DNA from: GCA-002841655 sp964446775
Lineage (GTDB): Bacteria; Patescibacteriota; Patescibacteriia; Patescibacteriales; UBA12465
DNA length: 39,053 bases
Reading direction: 5' to 3'
Assembly (NCBI GenBank): GCA_964446775.1
Contig: CAYURA010000004.1
Coordinates: forward strand, 1-39,053
Below are positions 8,076 through 15,741 of the stretch, piece after piece. The translations under genes were made by a program, and so were the position numbers. Numbering within the stretch: the first letter of the stretch is position 1; each line of letters starts with the position of its first letter. Below the pieces are notes generated by a model that did no database searches, was not told the DNA's origin, and saw only the letters and a program-made list of their open reading frames with translations.

Positions 8076-9204
8076 AACGAGTATGTTTACTAATATTAGC
8101 TAAAATACCAATAGCCATAGCTAAAGCTAAAATTGACGAGCCGCCAGCTGAAATAAATGGCAGAGGCACTCCAGTCATTGGTATTAGGTTAATCATACCA
8201 CCGATATTAAGAAAAGTTTGAATAAACAACCAGGCAACAATACCTACAGCCAAAGCAGTGCCATAAACATCAGGCGCATAGCGTGCAATTTTTAGACCAC
8301 GATAAAATAAAATGCCAAATAGTACTATTAATAATGAACTGAAAATAAAACCAATTTCTTCGGCAATAATCGGAAAGATAGAATCCCCCCAAAGCTCTGG
8401 TAAATACATGAACTTTTGTCGACTCTCACCTAAACCTCGTCCCAGCCAAGATCCAGAGCCAACCGCAATTAAAGATTGACTAATTTGATAACACTCGTTC
8501 TGATTACTATAATTAGGGTCCTGATAACAAAGGAATCGATCACTACGATATGAAGTGCCAATATAGAGTAAAAGCCCCAACCCTAAAAGTCCAATTAAAA
8601 AAGTAATTAAAATATGAGATAAATTGCCGCCCGCCACAAAAAAAGCCACAAAAGAAGAAAAAAGAATAATGAATAGAGTTCCAAAGTCTGGTTGAGCCAT
8701 CATCAAAGAACTGATAATACATAAGCTGAATATAAAAGGAAAAATACCACTACCAAATTTATGTAATTGCCCCTTTTTAGCCTCCAACCAAGTGGCTAAA
8801 TAGATTAAGTAAGTAAATTTAACTAATTCAGCTGGTTGAAACGATTGGCCAAAAATAACAATCCAGCTTCTAGATGTTCCGTAATCAGCCCTTAATCCTG
8901 GTATGAAAACTAGAATCAATAAAATAATAGAAGCAAATAAAGACCAAATAGCTAATTTTCGCCAGACCCGATAATCAACGAAATAAAAAATCATAAAAGC
9001 AAAAAAACCAATGATGACCGCCACTAATTGCTTAAAAAAATAATGATAAGTATTGGCAAATTCATTATAAGAAATAACCGCTGAGGCACTAGAAAGCATA
9101 ACTAAGCCAATCAATAATAAAGCTATGGCAGAAAATAAAAACCAAGGATCAGCTGGCCCAGCTTCTTTAAACTTCTTAAGTGATTTTTTAAAATATTTAA
9201 GCAT
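8059..9204 (-). CDS. ftsW: SEDS-family peptidoglycan glycosyltransferase (FtsW, possibly RodA)
   Basis: Polytopic membrane enzyme that polymerises lipid II into glycan strands with a partner class B PBP. About ten hydrophobic segments are visible from residue 20 to 375. The C-terminal SEDS signature GVPLPFISAGGSS is intact, as is the large extracytoplasmic loop with LGRGLGESRQKFMYLPE. The N-terminus is a short basic cytoplasmic tail. FtsW is favoured over RodA because the gene lies between mraY and murG, the classic dcw-cluster position; the mreBCD genes are far away and have no SEDS gene beside them in this window. It overlaps murG by 17 nt and follows mraY by 10 nt. No PBP gene is visible nearby. 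Confidence 0.93.
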   Translation of the reverse strand: MLKYFKKSLKKFKEAGPADPWFLFSAIALLLIGLVMLSSASAVISYNEFANTYHYFFKQLVAVIIGFFAFMIFYFVDYRVWRKLAIWSLFASIILLILVFIPGLRADYGTSRSWIVIFGQSFQPAELVKFTYLIYLATWLEAKKGQLHKFGSGIFPFIFSLCIISSLMMAQPDFGTLFIILFSSFVAFFVAGGNLSHILITFLIGLLGLGLLLYIGTSYRSDRFLCYQDPNYSNQNECYQISQSLIAVGSGSWLGRGLGESRQKFMYLPELWGDSIFPIIAEEIGFIFSSLLIVLFGILFYRGLKIARYAPDVYGTALAVGIVAWLFIQTFLNIGGMINLIPMTGVPLPFISAGGSSILALAMAIGILANISKHTRYAKKK

Positions 9205-9214
9205 GAATGAATTA

Positions 9215-10264
9215 TTACCACTGTAGATCAGCTAAAAAAATAATCAATGCCAGAATTGCACCTAACGCAGAAATAAGCCAAAAACGCATGACAATTTTTG
9301 ATTCTGGCCAACCAATAGCTTGAAAATGATGATGAATTGGAGTAGATAAAAAAACTTTCTTATGACGAAATTTTTTGGATAAGACTTGAATAATTACCGA
9401 CATTGATTCAATTAAAAAAATCAAACCAATTAGCGGTAATAACAGAGCACTATTTGTAAGCATAGCAATAACTCCCAGAGTCACCCCAAGACTCATTGCC
9501 CCAGTATCTCCCATGTAAAAGCGGGCCGGGGGAATATTAAACCACAGAAAAGCTAAGAGTGCTCCCATAATAACGCCACAAAAGGCCGCTAATTCATAAC
9601 GACCCAAAGAAAAAGCAATCACAGCATAAGCACCAAAAGCAATTAATAATGTCCCTCCAGCTAAACCATCTAAACCATCTGTTTCATTAACCGAAAATGA
9701 ACTAGCCACAATCACCAAAACAAAAACTGGAATATACCACCAAGAAATTTCAAAATTTCCTAAAAAAGGTACATGTAAAACTGTCCAATCTAATTTAAAG
9801 TAAAACCAAGCAGCTCCCGCTAATGCAATTAAAGTATAGATTAGTAATCGATGTTTTAGCTTTAATCCTCCGCCCCCAAAAATACCATGGCCACTGACAT
9901 CCAACCAATCATCTATTAAACCAATAATAGCACTAGCTACTAAAACGCCTAAAGGTAATAATGTTTCTGAACGAGAAAAAAAGTTTAAATATTTAAAAAA
10001 ATCTCCTGGCATGACATCAGCTAAAAAAGAAAAAAGGACCATAAAGATCAGAACAGTCCCCCAGATTAATATTCCTCCCATAGTTGGCGTTCCGGCTTTA
10101 TGAGCATGCAGTTTACTAAAAATAGGAGTAGACCCACTATTACGAATTTTCTTGCCTAATTTATATTTATATAAAAAATTAGTTAATATTGGCGTAAAAG
10201 AAATAGCAAAAATAAATGCTAAAGAGAAAAGAAGTAAAATTTTAACAACTTGAAAAATTAACAT
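9215..10264 (-). CDS. mraY: Phospho-N-acetylmuramoyl-pentapeptide transferase
   Basis: Integral membrane enzyme that attaches phospho-MurNAc-pentapeptide to undecaprenyl phosphate to make lipid I. About ten membrane segments are visible. Catalytic and Mg-binding motifs are present: GLIDDW (115-120), ETDGLDGLAGG (194-204), YMGDTGAMSLG (250-260) and PIHHHFQ near residue 310. The length of 349 residues is normal. It lies 2 nt after the small membrane protein gene and 10 nt before ftsW, so it belongs to the same operon. Confidence 0.97.
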   Translation of the reverse strand: MLIFQVVKILLLFSLAFIFAISFTPILTNFLYKYKLGKKIRNSGSTPIFSKLHAHKAGTPTMGGILIWGTVLIFMVLFSFLADVMPGDFFKYLNFFSRSETLLPLGVLVASAIIGLIDDWLDVSGHGIFGGGGLKLKHRLLIYTLIALAGAAWFYFKLDWTVLHVPFLGNFEISWWYIPVFVLVIVASSFSVNETDGLDGLAGGTLLIAFGAYAVIAFSLGRYELAAFCGVIMGALLAFLWFNIPPARFYMGDTGAMSLGVTLGVIAMLTNSALLLPLIGLIFLIESMSVIIQVLSKKFRHKKVFLSTPIHHHFQAIGWPESKIVMRFWLISALGAILALIIFLADLQW

Positions 10265-10266
10265 AC

Positions 10267-10680
10267 TTAGGCGATGAAATTAGTTAAATATAGCGCCATT
10301 AGCGCTAAAGCTGCTAAGACGTGTAATAGAATAATAGTTAGTCCGGTTGCATGTGCCATGAAGTTAAAAACATTCTTCCCCCTAAAATTAAGCAAAAAAA
10401 ATAAATTAATAAGGCTAAAAATTAAAATAAAAAAAGCTATGTTGAAAACTCGCTTGGCTTCGCCAACTCCATCAATGCCAAAGTTTACATTATAATGAGA
10501 TACAAATAAATCAGATCCTATCATAGCAAAAATATGATAAGAAAAAAACCAAATTAAAATTTCTAATATTATAAAAGTAAAAAAATACCAACGATTAGGA
10601 ATATAATTCCAAAAAGCTTTAAATGATAAAGACACTTTTTGCTTTAATTCATAACGAAACCCAAAAAATGGAAAAGCCAT
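10267..10680 (-). CDS. Small membrane protein of unknown function heading the mraY operon
   Basis: 137 residues with three clear hydrophobic helices (about 32-54, 78-98 and 111-134) and a basic-aromatic N-terminal region. I do not recognise a family. It is the first gene of the peptidoglycan operon and lies 2 nt before mraY, the place where ftsL, ftsI or murE/murF would be expected in a canonical dcw cluster. Its topology (more than one helix, no periplasmic coiled coil) does not fit FtsL. A role connected to lipid I or II synthesis or to septal wall synthesis is a guess from position only. Confidence 0.8.
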   Translation of the reverse strand: MAFPFFGFRYELKQKVSLSFKAFWNYIPNRWYFFTFIILEILIWFFSYHIFAMIGSDLFVSHYNVNFGIDGVGEAKRVFNIAFFILIFSLINLFFLLNFRGKNVFNFMAHATGLTIILLHVLAALALMALYLTNFIA

Positions 10681-10777
10681 ATATAATAAAAATTAGTTTC
10701 TTAACTAGTTCCTTTTTTCAGCTAAGTAGCCATTATATTTTAGCATATTAACTTAGATTTTAAAAATCCCGAAATAA

Positions 10778-10786
10778 TGATATAAT
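10778..10786 (+). promoter_or_regulatory. Extended -10 promoter directly before the pseudo-ATPase gene
   Basis: TGATATAAT is a perfect TGn-extended -10 box ending 8 nt before the ATG at 10795. No good -35 is seen, which fits an extended -10 promoter. The transcription start would fall about 2 nt before the ATG, so the mRNA would be practically leaderless. The same arrangement occurs in front of the NYN gene at 38471. Confidence 0.6.
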
Positions 10787-10794
10787 TAAAACAT

Positions 10795-11886
10795 ATGTCT
10801 CAAAAAACTATTAGTAAAATTTGCCGCTATGCCACTTCTCACGGCTATAAATATCTCAGCTTAGAACAAAAAGCTGATAGTATTGTTTGTCGCTATGATA
10901 ATAATCACTATTTACGCTTACCAAGAATAACTGAAGAGCACATAATTTCTCTTTTCAGGAGTCTCTTAGAAAGCGAAGAAAATGATTATGTTTATAATAA
11001 GAATTTTAAAATAATGGATGGTAAACAGGTTATTAAAGGCTCAGCTACAATCAGCCCAGCAAAATATGGAGATAAAATAAATATTAATCTAAACACCACC
11101 CTACCAACTCTGAAACAATTCTCTCGCCTTGGTCTTAATAAAGTACAGAAGACCCAACTCACCACCGCTCTCGAGAAAAAAAATGGTTTAATTATTATCA
11201 GCGCTCCAGAACAACATGGATTAACTAGTACCTATTATTCTCTCTTAGATCTATTAAATCATGATAGGTCCGTCTATTCCTTAGAAGACTTTCCTGAATA
11301 TTCATTAAATGGAGTTAATACAATCAGGCTCCAGGAATACGGTGGACTTAAAATGAGTCTTGACCTATTAAGGCGATTAGATACAGATATTATTGCCTGC
11401 GATTGCAAACTTAAGCCAGCTGATTTGAAATTACTCTGGCAAAACGCAGATAGCCGTCTAATAATTGCAGCGATGTATAGTAAATCATCTGCTGATGTCT
11501 TAAGAAGCCTCAAGTCAGCTGGTATCTCATCGGCTGCCATTGCTCAAAGACTTTTAGTAATTAGCCACCAGAGATTATTTAAACAACAATGCGTCCAATG
11601 CTTAGAAGTAGAAGCTGAAAGTGAAGAACTCAAAAAACAAATTGTGAAAAAATGGCCAATCACCAAAAAAAATTGGCCTCAACGAAGCTATGTCAACCGC
11701 GGTTGTAAGAAATGTCAGTCAAGTCAAAATTTAGATAAAGTGAGGATTTTTGAAATAATGAATTTTGATAAAAATGGGAAATTAAAAACTGAATATAATC
11801 CTTTAATCCTTGAGGCGCTGAGAAAAGTAGAGCTAGGTATCATTAATTTAGAAGAAATAGCTGATTGGGCTCAAAGCAATAAATAA
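10795..11886 (+). CDS. GspE/PilB-like protein with degenerate ATPase motifs (probable pseudo-ATPase)
   Basis: The fold matches type II secretion/type IV pilus assembly ATPases: a helical N-terminal domain (to about 100), the segment before the P-loop (RLGLNKVQKTQL), a RecA-like core and a four-cysteine zinc site (CVQC at 266-269, CKKC at 304-307) typical of GspE/PilB rather than PilT. The catalytic motifs are gone. The Walker A place reads APEQHGLTS (137-145) instead of GPTGSGKTT, losing the Lys; the Walker B region reads DTDIIACDCKLK instead of D.DIIM.GEIRD, losing the Glu and Arg; and the His box STLHTN reads AAMYSK. The Asp-box SLEDFPEY is kept. It probably cannot hydrolyse ATP and may act structurally or as a regulator. 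No pilus genes are nearby; the GT2 gene follows by 2 nt. Confidence 0.8.
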   Translation: MSQKTISKICRYATSHGYKYLSLEQKADSIVCRYDNNHYLRLPRITEEHIISLFRSLLESEENDYVYNKNFKIMDGKQVIKGSATISPAKYGDKININLNTTLPTLKQFSRLGLNKVQKTQLTTALEKKNGLIIISAPEQHGLTSTYYSLLDLLNHDRSVYSLEDFPEYSLNGVNTIRLQEYGGLKMSLDLLRRLDTDIIACDCKLKPADLKLLWQNADSRLIIAAMYSKSSADVLRSLKSAGISSAAIAQRLLVISHQRLFKQQCVQCLEVEAESEELKKQIVKKWPITKKNWPQRSYVNRGCKKCQSSQNLDKVRIFEIMNFDKNGKLKTEYNPLILEALRKVELGIINLEEIADWAQSNK

Positions 11887-11888
11887 TT

Positions 11889-12548
11889 ATGAAAACCGCT
11901 TGTATTATCCCTGCTTGGAATGAATCTAAATACATTGACCAAGTAATTAATAAGGTAAAAAATTTAGTTGATTTTGTTATTGTCGTTGACGACTGTTCTA
12001 ACGACAATACTTATGAATTAGCTTTAAGCACTGGGGTAATAGTCCTTAGACATCTGATTAATCGTGGTCAAGGAGCAGCCCTACAAACTGGCACTGATTA
12101 TGCCCTAAAATTAAAAGCTGATATTATCATTCATTTTGACGCTGATAACCAGTTTGACGCCCAAGAAATATCTGATATTATTAAACCAATAATAGATAAT
12201 GAAGCTGAAGTAGTTTTTGGTTCACGTTTTTTAGGTAAAAAGTCAAATTTACCTAAATCAAAAAAGTATATTATCCTGCCTCTTGGACGTTTACTAAATC
12301 ATCTTTTTGGAGTAAGAACTAGTGATCCACAAAGCGGTTTTCGAGCCTACACTAACAAGGTAGCCCAAAGTTTTAGAATTGAAAACAGAGGCATGGCTCA
12401 TTGCAGCGAAATACTCATTAAGCTTAGTCAAAGTAAATGGCGCATTAAAGAGGTCCCTATTACAGTAAGCTACCATGAATATGGACAAAGATTTTCTGGC
12501 GGGATAAGAGTTATTAAAGACCTGCTAATTCACAAATTAAGTAAATAA
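11889..12548 (+). CDS. Family 2 glycosyltransferase (DPM1/polyprenyl-phosphate type)
   Basis: GT-A fold transferase that most likely moves a sugar from a nucleotide donor to a polyprenyl phosphate at the inner membrane face, as related dolichol/undecaprenyl-phosphate transferases do. It begins IIPAWNE, has VVDDCSNDNT (32-41), the metal-binding FDADNQFD (83-90) and the SDPQSGFRAY motif typical of this group. At 219 residues it is the catalytic domain only, without C-terminal membrane helices. It follows the pseudo-ATPase by 2 nt. A DUF2304 membrane protein, which often accompanies such GT2 enzymes, is encoded 546 nt downstream beyond an inverted gene. Confidence 0.9.
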   Translation: MKTACIIPAWNESKYIDQVINKVKNLVDFVIVVDDCSNDNTYELALSTGVIVLRHLINRGQGAALQTGTDYALKLKADIIIHFDADNQFDAQEISDIIKPIIDNEAEVVFGSRFLGKKSNLPKSKKYIILPLGRLLNHLFGVRTSDPQSGFRAYTNKVAQSFRIENRGMAHCSEILIKLSQSKWRIKEVPITVSYHEYGQRFSGGIRVIKDLLIHKLSK

Positions 12549-12573
12549 AAAGGCGAATCAAGATTGATTCGCC
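12547..12573 (-). terminator. Intrinsic terminator of the minus-strand membrane protein gene
   Basis: GGCGAATCA (12552-12560), 4-nt loop, TGATTCGCC (12565-12573), a perfect 9-bp stem. On the minus strand the stem is followed by TTTTT (12551-12547), so it terminates the leftward gene ending at 12582. There is no T-run on the plus side, but the stem may also slow the GT2 transcript. Confidence 0.75.
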
Positions 12574-12581
12574 ATACAGAT

Positions 12582-13019
12582 TTAGGCTATAATAATTGCC
12601 AAAAGATTGAGGATAAAATACTCCATGAGCACGAAAATAAATATCGTGCCGAATAAATGGAGCAAAACAGTAGTTAACCACTGTTTCTTCTTACTCACTC
12701 GATAAATTAATACCGAGATAAAAGACAGGATTGATACCGCCCCCATGACCATTAGAAGCCAGGTTTGTTCAGCGAAGAATAGGTTCTCCCAATATAGGAA
12801 GATCACTATACTGATGCTCATGCTGAGACCTAAGAAGGCCTGATTTGATCTATACGCTGTATAGACCAACCAAGCAATCACCATGGCAACAAAAAAAGTT
12901 AGTACCATGGGCTCGTCTTGATCCCCCAAAGCTGGGAGAAAGACGATAAATCGTACCAGGGCATAAACTAAACAAAACCAAGCCAGCCCTTTAACTTGAT
13001 TCCACGTGATTTTCTTCAT
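12582..13019 (-). CDS. Polytopic membrane protein of unknown function
   Basis: 145 residues from the ATG at 13019 (MKKITWNQVK, a typical basic N-terminus). A longer frame from 13049 adds ten residues and is less likely. There are about five hydrophobic helices, with a short charged break RVSKKKQW before the last. No family is recognised. It is the only leftward gene inside the rightward glycosyltransferase block, has its own terminator and is divergent from the DUF2304 gene with a 74-nt gap, so it is probably an independently expressed insertion into that block. Confidence 0.8.
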   Translation of the reverse strand: MKKITWNQVKGLAWFCLVYALVRFIVFLPALGDQDEPMVLTFFVAMVIAWLVYTAYRSNQAFLGLSMSISIVIFLYWENLFFAEQTWLLMVMGAVSILSFISVLIYRVSKKKQWLTTVLLHLFGTIFIFVLMEYFILNLLAIIIA

Positions 13020-13093
13020 TATATTATTAATTTTTGATAAAAAGAACAATTAACTAACTCTATATTAAACTCTAAACTATAACTTTTGTCAAT

Positions 13094-13414
13094 ATGTTAC
13101 AACAAACATTAGCTCTAATTATTATTATATTCTTCATCAGTCGGCTTTTCCAACAAAAGAAAAAGAAGCAAATTGCCAATAATGAATTTATTCTCTGGCT
13201 TGGTTTTTGGATCATTGGCGCTTTAGCCATTATTTTTCTCAAACAATTAGACAGCTTAGTTAACAATCTAGGTTTTTCTAGTTCAGCCATCAACTATTTG
13301 CTGTATTTAGCCATTCTCATTCTTTTTTATTTAATCTTTAAGTTAAGATTAAAAATTAATAAGCTGGATCAGAATATTACTGATTTAGTTCGGCATCTTA
13401 GTCTTAAACAATAA
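13094..13414 (+). CDS. DUF2304 family membrane protein
   Basis: 106 residues: an N-terminal helix (about 5-20), a basic stretch QKKKKQ, a second helix containing LWLGFWIIGALAII, a third helix YLLYLAILILFYLIF and a short C-terminal coil (KLRLKINKLDQNITDLVR). This three-helix layout with a terminal coiled coil matches DUF2304, a family commonly encoded next to GT2 polyprenyl-phosphate glycosyltransferases. A -10-like TATAAC lies 10 nt before the ATG. It precedes the first GT4 gene by 5 nt, so it is cotranscribed with two glycosyltransferases. An accessory or anchoring role for surface glycan synthesis is inferred from context. Confidence 0.82.
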   Translation: MLQQTLALIIIIFFISRLFQQKKKKQIANNEFILWLGFWIIGALAIIFLKQLDSLVNNLGFSSSAINYLLYLAILILFYLIFKLRLKINKLDQNITDLVRHLSLKQ

Positions 13415-13419
13415 CTACT

Positions 13420-14601
13420 ATGAAAATAGCTCAAATAGTTTGTGCCTATCCGCCCTATTCTGGTGGAATCGGTCAAAGTGCCTACCGACTAGAAGAAATA
13501 TTAGCCAGAGAACATGAAATTCGCAGCTTTACCCTAGCGCCACTAGAGGACAAAAAACGCTTATTCTATAAAAAAGAAAAAAAGGCTACAGTATATTTAC
13601 ATCCACTTGTCCGACTTGGTCATGGGGCGCTACCGTTCTCTCTTCCCTACCGTTTATTTAAATACGACACGCTCTATCTGCATTATCCTTTCTTTGGAGT
13701 TGACGCTTTAATATTACTAGTTAAATTATTCAAACCCAAAAAGAAATTAGTCATCCACTACCACATGGATACGCCAGCTCTACCGGGTATTAGGAAAATA
13801 CTTTGCTATCCTTCTATCCTAATTCGTAAAGCATTATTAAAAAAAGCTGACATAATTATTGCTGCTAGTCGTGATTACGCAAATAATAGTAAGTTAAGTT
13901 ATATTAATAAACATGCTCCTCATAAAATAAAAGTAATCCCGTTTGGTATCGAAACTGACATTTTTAAACCAAAAAGCAAAAAAGCAAAAAATATTTTACA
14001 AGAAAAAGCTAATACCATAGTTGATTTTGTTAATGAAAAATTTATTAAACGTGGCAAAAACACTTTACTTTTTGTCGGCGGCCTAGATCAGGCTCATTAT
14101 TTTAAGGGCTTAAACATCCTGCTCAAAGCCATGAAACAAACAGAAAGCTCTGTTGCTCTAAAAATTGTAGGTGAAGGAAACTTACAAAGCCAATATGAAC
14201 AAGAAGTTGTAGAATTAGGACTAGAAAAAAAAGTCACTTTTTTAGGTCGACTAAGTGAAGATGACTTAATATATGAGTATCAAACAGCCGATCTTTTAAT
14301 TCTGCCCTCAATTAACAGTCACGAAGCCTTTGGTTTAGTAATTATTGAAGCCATGGCTTGTGGCCTCCCAGTGATCGCTAGTGATCTACCTGGAGTTCGA
14401 ACTGTTTTTAAAAATGGCAAAGAAGGTCTGCTATGTCAGCCTAATAATATAAACGACTTAGCCCAAAAAATTGATGAAGTTCTCTTAGATGAAGATAAAA
14501 GAAAAGAAATGTCTTTAAATGCTAGGATACTAGCTGAAGAAAGCTATAGCTGGGAAAAAATAGCTGACTCTGTCCTAGATGAATTTTCGCAATTAAATTA
14601 A
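13420..14601 (+). CDS. Family 4 glycosyltransferase
   Basis: GT-B retaining glycosyltransferase, 393 residues, likely cytoplasmic or peripheral to the inner membrane, acting in surface glycan assembly; donor and acceptor are unknown. The N-terminal domain opens IVCAYPPYSGGIGQSAY, with the acceptor-side glycine loop. The C-terminal donor domain has LFVGGLDQAHYFKG, the phosphate-contact region and the EX7E motif HEAFGLVIIEAMACG (E302 and E310). It is second in the DUF2304-GT4-GT4 unit, 5 nt after DUF2304 and 1 nt before the next GT4. There is no Shine-Dalgarno sequence, which fits translation coupled within the operon. Confidence 0.93.
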   Translation: MKIAQIVCAYPPYSGGIGQSAYRLEEILAREHEIRSFTLAPLEDKKRLFYKKEKKATVYLHPLVRLGHGALPFSLPYRLFKYDTLYLHYPFFGVDALILLVKLFKPKKKLVIHYHMDTPALPGIRKILCYPSILIRKALLKKADIIIAASRDYANNSKLSYINKHAPHKIKVIPFGIETDIFKPKSKKAKNILQEKANTIVDFVNEKFIKRGKNTLLFVGGLDQAHYFKGLNILLKAMKQTESSVALKIVGEGNLQSQYEQEVVELGLEKKVTFLGRLSEDDLIYEYQTADLLILPSINSHEAFGLVIIEAMACGLPVIASDLPGVRTVFKNGKEGLLCQPNNINDLAQKIDEVLLDEDKRKEMSLNARILAEESYSWEKIADSVLDEFSQLN

Positions 14602-14602
14602 T

Positions 14603-15658
14603 ATGAAAATTGGCTTGGCTAACAATCTCTACCCGCCATATGGTCGTGATAGCGGGGCTGAAATAGTTTGTCAGAAAATGGCTGTTGATTTTGAACAAGC
14701 AGGCCATGATGTATTTATTATTACCACTAAAACAAAAGATCTTGAGTGTGAAAGAAATAACAATATCTATTATCTCAAGTCTAACTATAATAATTTAAAT
14801 AAGTTCTCTTTCAGTAAAAGATTTATTTGGCATATTTGGCAATTAATATTGCCCCCTCATCAACGCAAATTAAAAAAAATAATCAAATATGAAAAACCAG
14901 ATTTATTTATCAGCCACAACTTGCTTGGCCTAAGTTTCGCCTTACCAAAAATATTAACTCATAATAATATTGAGCATCACCACGTGCTTCATGATATCCA
15001 ACTACTACACCCTTCAGGGCTCATGTATTTAGGAGAAGAAGAAAAAATAGATAATCTAATCGCTAAAGTTTATCAATCTTTGACTAAAAGATTATTTAAA
15101 AAAACGAAGAAAATAATTTCTCCTTCTAAATGGCTTTTAGACCTTCACCAAAGAAAAAAGATTTTCCCTAATAGTCTGCAAGAAGTGATCCCTAACTTTA
15201 ATTTACAGAGAATACAAGCAAAAGAAAAAAATGAGATAGTTAAATTTATTTTTGCCGGACAATTAGAGCCTCATAAAGGCATCGAATTATTGCTATCAGC
15301 CTGGAAAAATTGTAATTTCCAAAAATCTACAGCCCTACTTACAATTGTTGGTAGTGGCTCATTAGACAAATTTATTAATTCTAAAATAAGCAATCTATCT
15401 AATATTAATTATCTTGGACGTGTGCCCAGGGAAAGTATGGAAAATATTCTGAATAAGCATGATGTTGTCATCCTGCCATCTTTAGTCTACGAAAATTCGC
15501 CAACCATTATTTGGGAAGCGGCGAAATACGGACTTAGAGCGATTGCCTCTAACCTTGGTGGCACCATTGAATTAAGTGAGTACTTAGAATTAGAACTCTT
15601 TGAAGCTGGTAATGAAGAAGACTTAACTAAGCAAATACTGCACGCCACCATTAAATAG
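14603..15658 (+). CDS. Family 4 glycosyltransferase (second in tandem)
   Basis: GT-B glycosyltransferase of 351 residues, shorter than its neighbour. It opens GLANNLYPPYGRDSGAEIV, an acceptor-side glycine loop. The donor domain includes FIFAGQLEPHKGIELL and the motif YENSPTIIWEAAKYG with the two conserved glutamates E297 and E305. It is the last gene of the rightward glycan block, followed by a weak terminator shared with the convergent UXS-like gene. The two tandem GT4 genes are too diverged to be a recent duplication. The sugar specificity cannot be read from sequence. Confidence 0.92.
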   Translation: MKIGLANNLYPPYGRDSGAEIVCQKMAVDFEQAGHDVFIITTKTKDLECERNNNIYYLKSNYNNLNKFSFSKRFIWHIWQLILPPHQRKLKKIIKYEKPDLFISHNLLGLSFALPKILTHNNIEHHHVLHDIQLLHPSGLMYLGEEEKIDNLIAKVYQSLTKRLFKKTKKIISPSKWLLDLHQRKKIFPNSLQEVIPNFNLQRIQAKEKNEIVKFIFAGQLEPHKGIELLLSAWKNCNFQKSTALLTIVGSGSLDKFINSKISNLSNINYLGRVPRESMENILNKHDVVILPSLVYENSPTIIWEAAKYGLRAIASNLGGTIELSEYLELELFEAGNEEDLTKQILHATIK

Positions 15659-15686
15659 TTCAATCAGATAAAATAAGCACATACAC

Positions 15687-15711
15687 AAAAATAGGCACCA
15701 AAGCCTATTTT
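15687..15711. terminator. Weak bidirectional terminator between convergent genes
   Basis: AAAATAGGC (15688-15696), loop ACCAAA, GCCTATTTT (15703-15711), a 9-bp stem. On the minus strand it continues into a short T5 tract; on the plus side the Ts are within the stem. The stem is AT-rich, so strength is doubtful. Its place between two convergent genes supports the call. Confidence 0.6.
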
Positions 15712-15741
15712 GTCATAAATATATTTATTCCATTGCTGAAT

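Noticed and set aside
8059..9204. RodA instead of FtsW
   Set aside because: Not excluded by sequence, but the position between mraY and murG is the standard ftsW place; mreBCD have no adjacent SEDS gene or PBP here.
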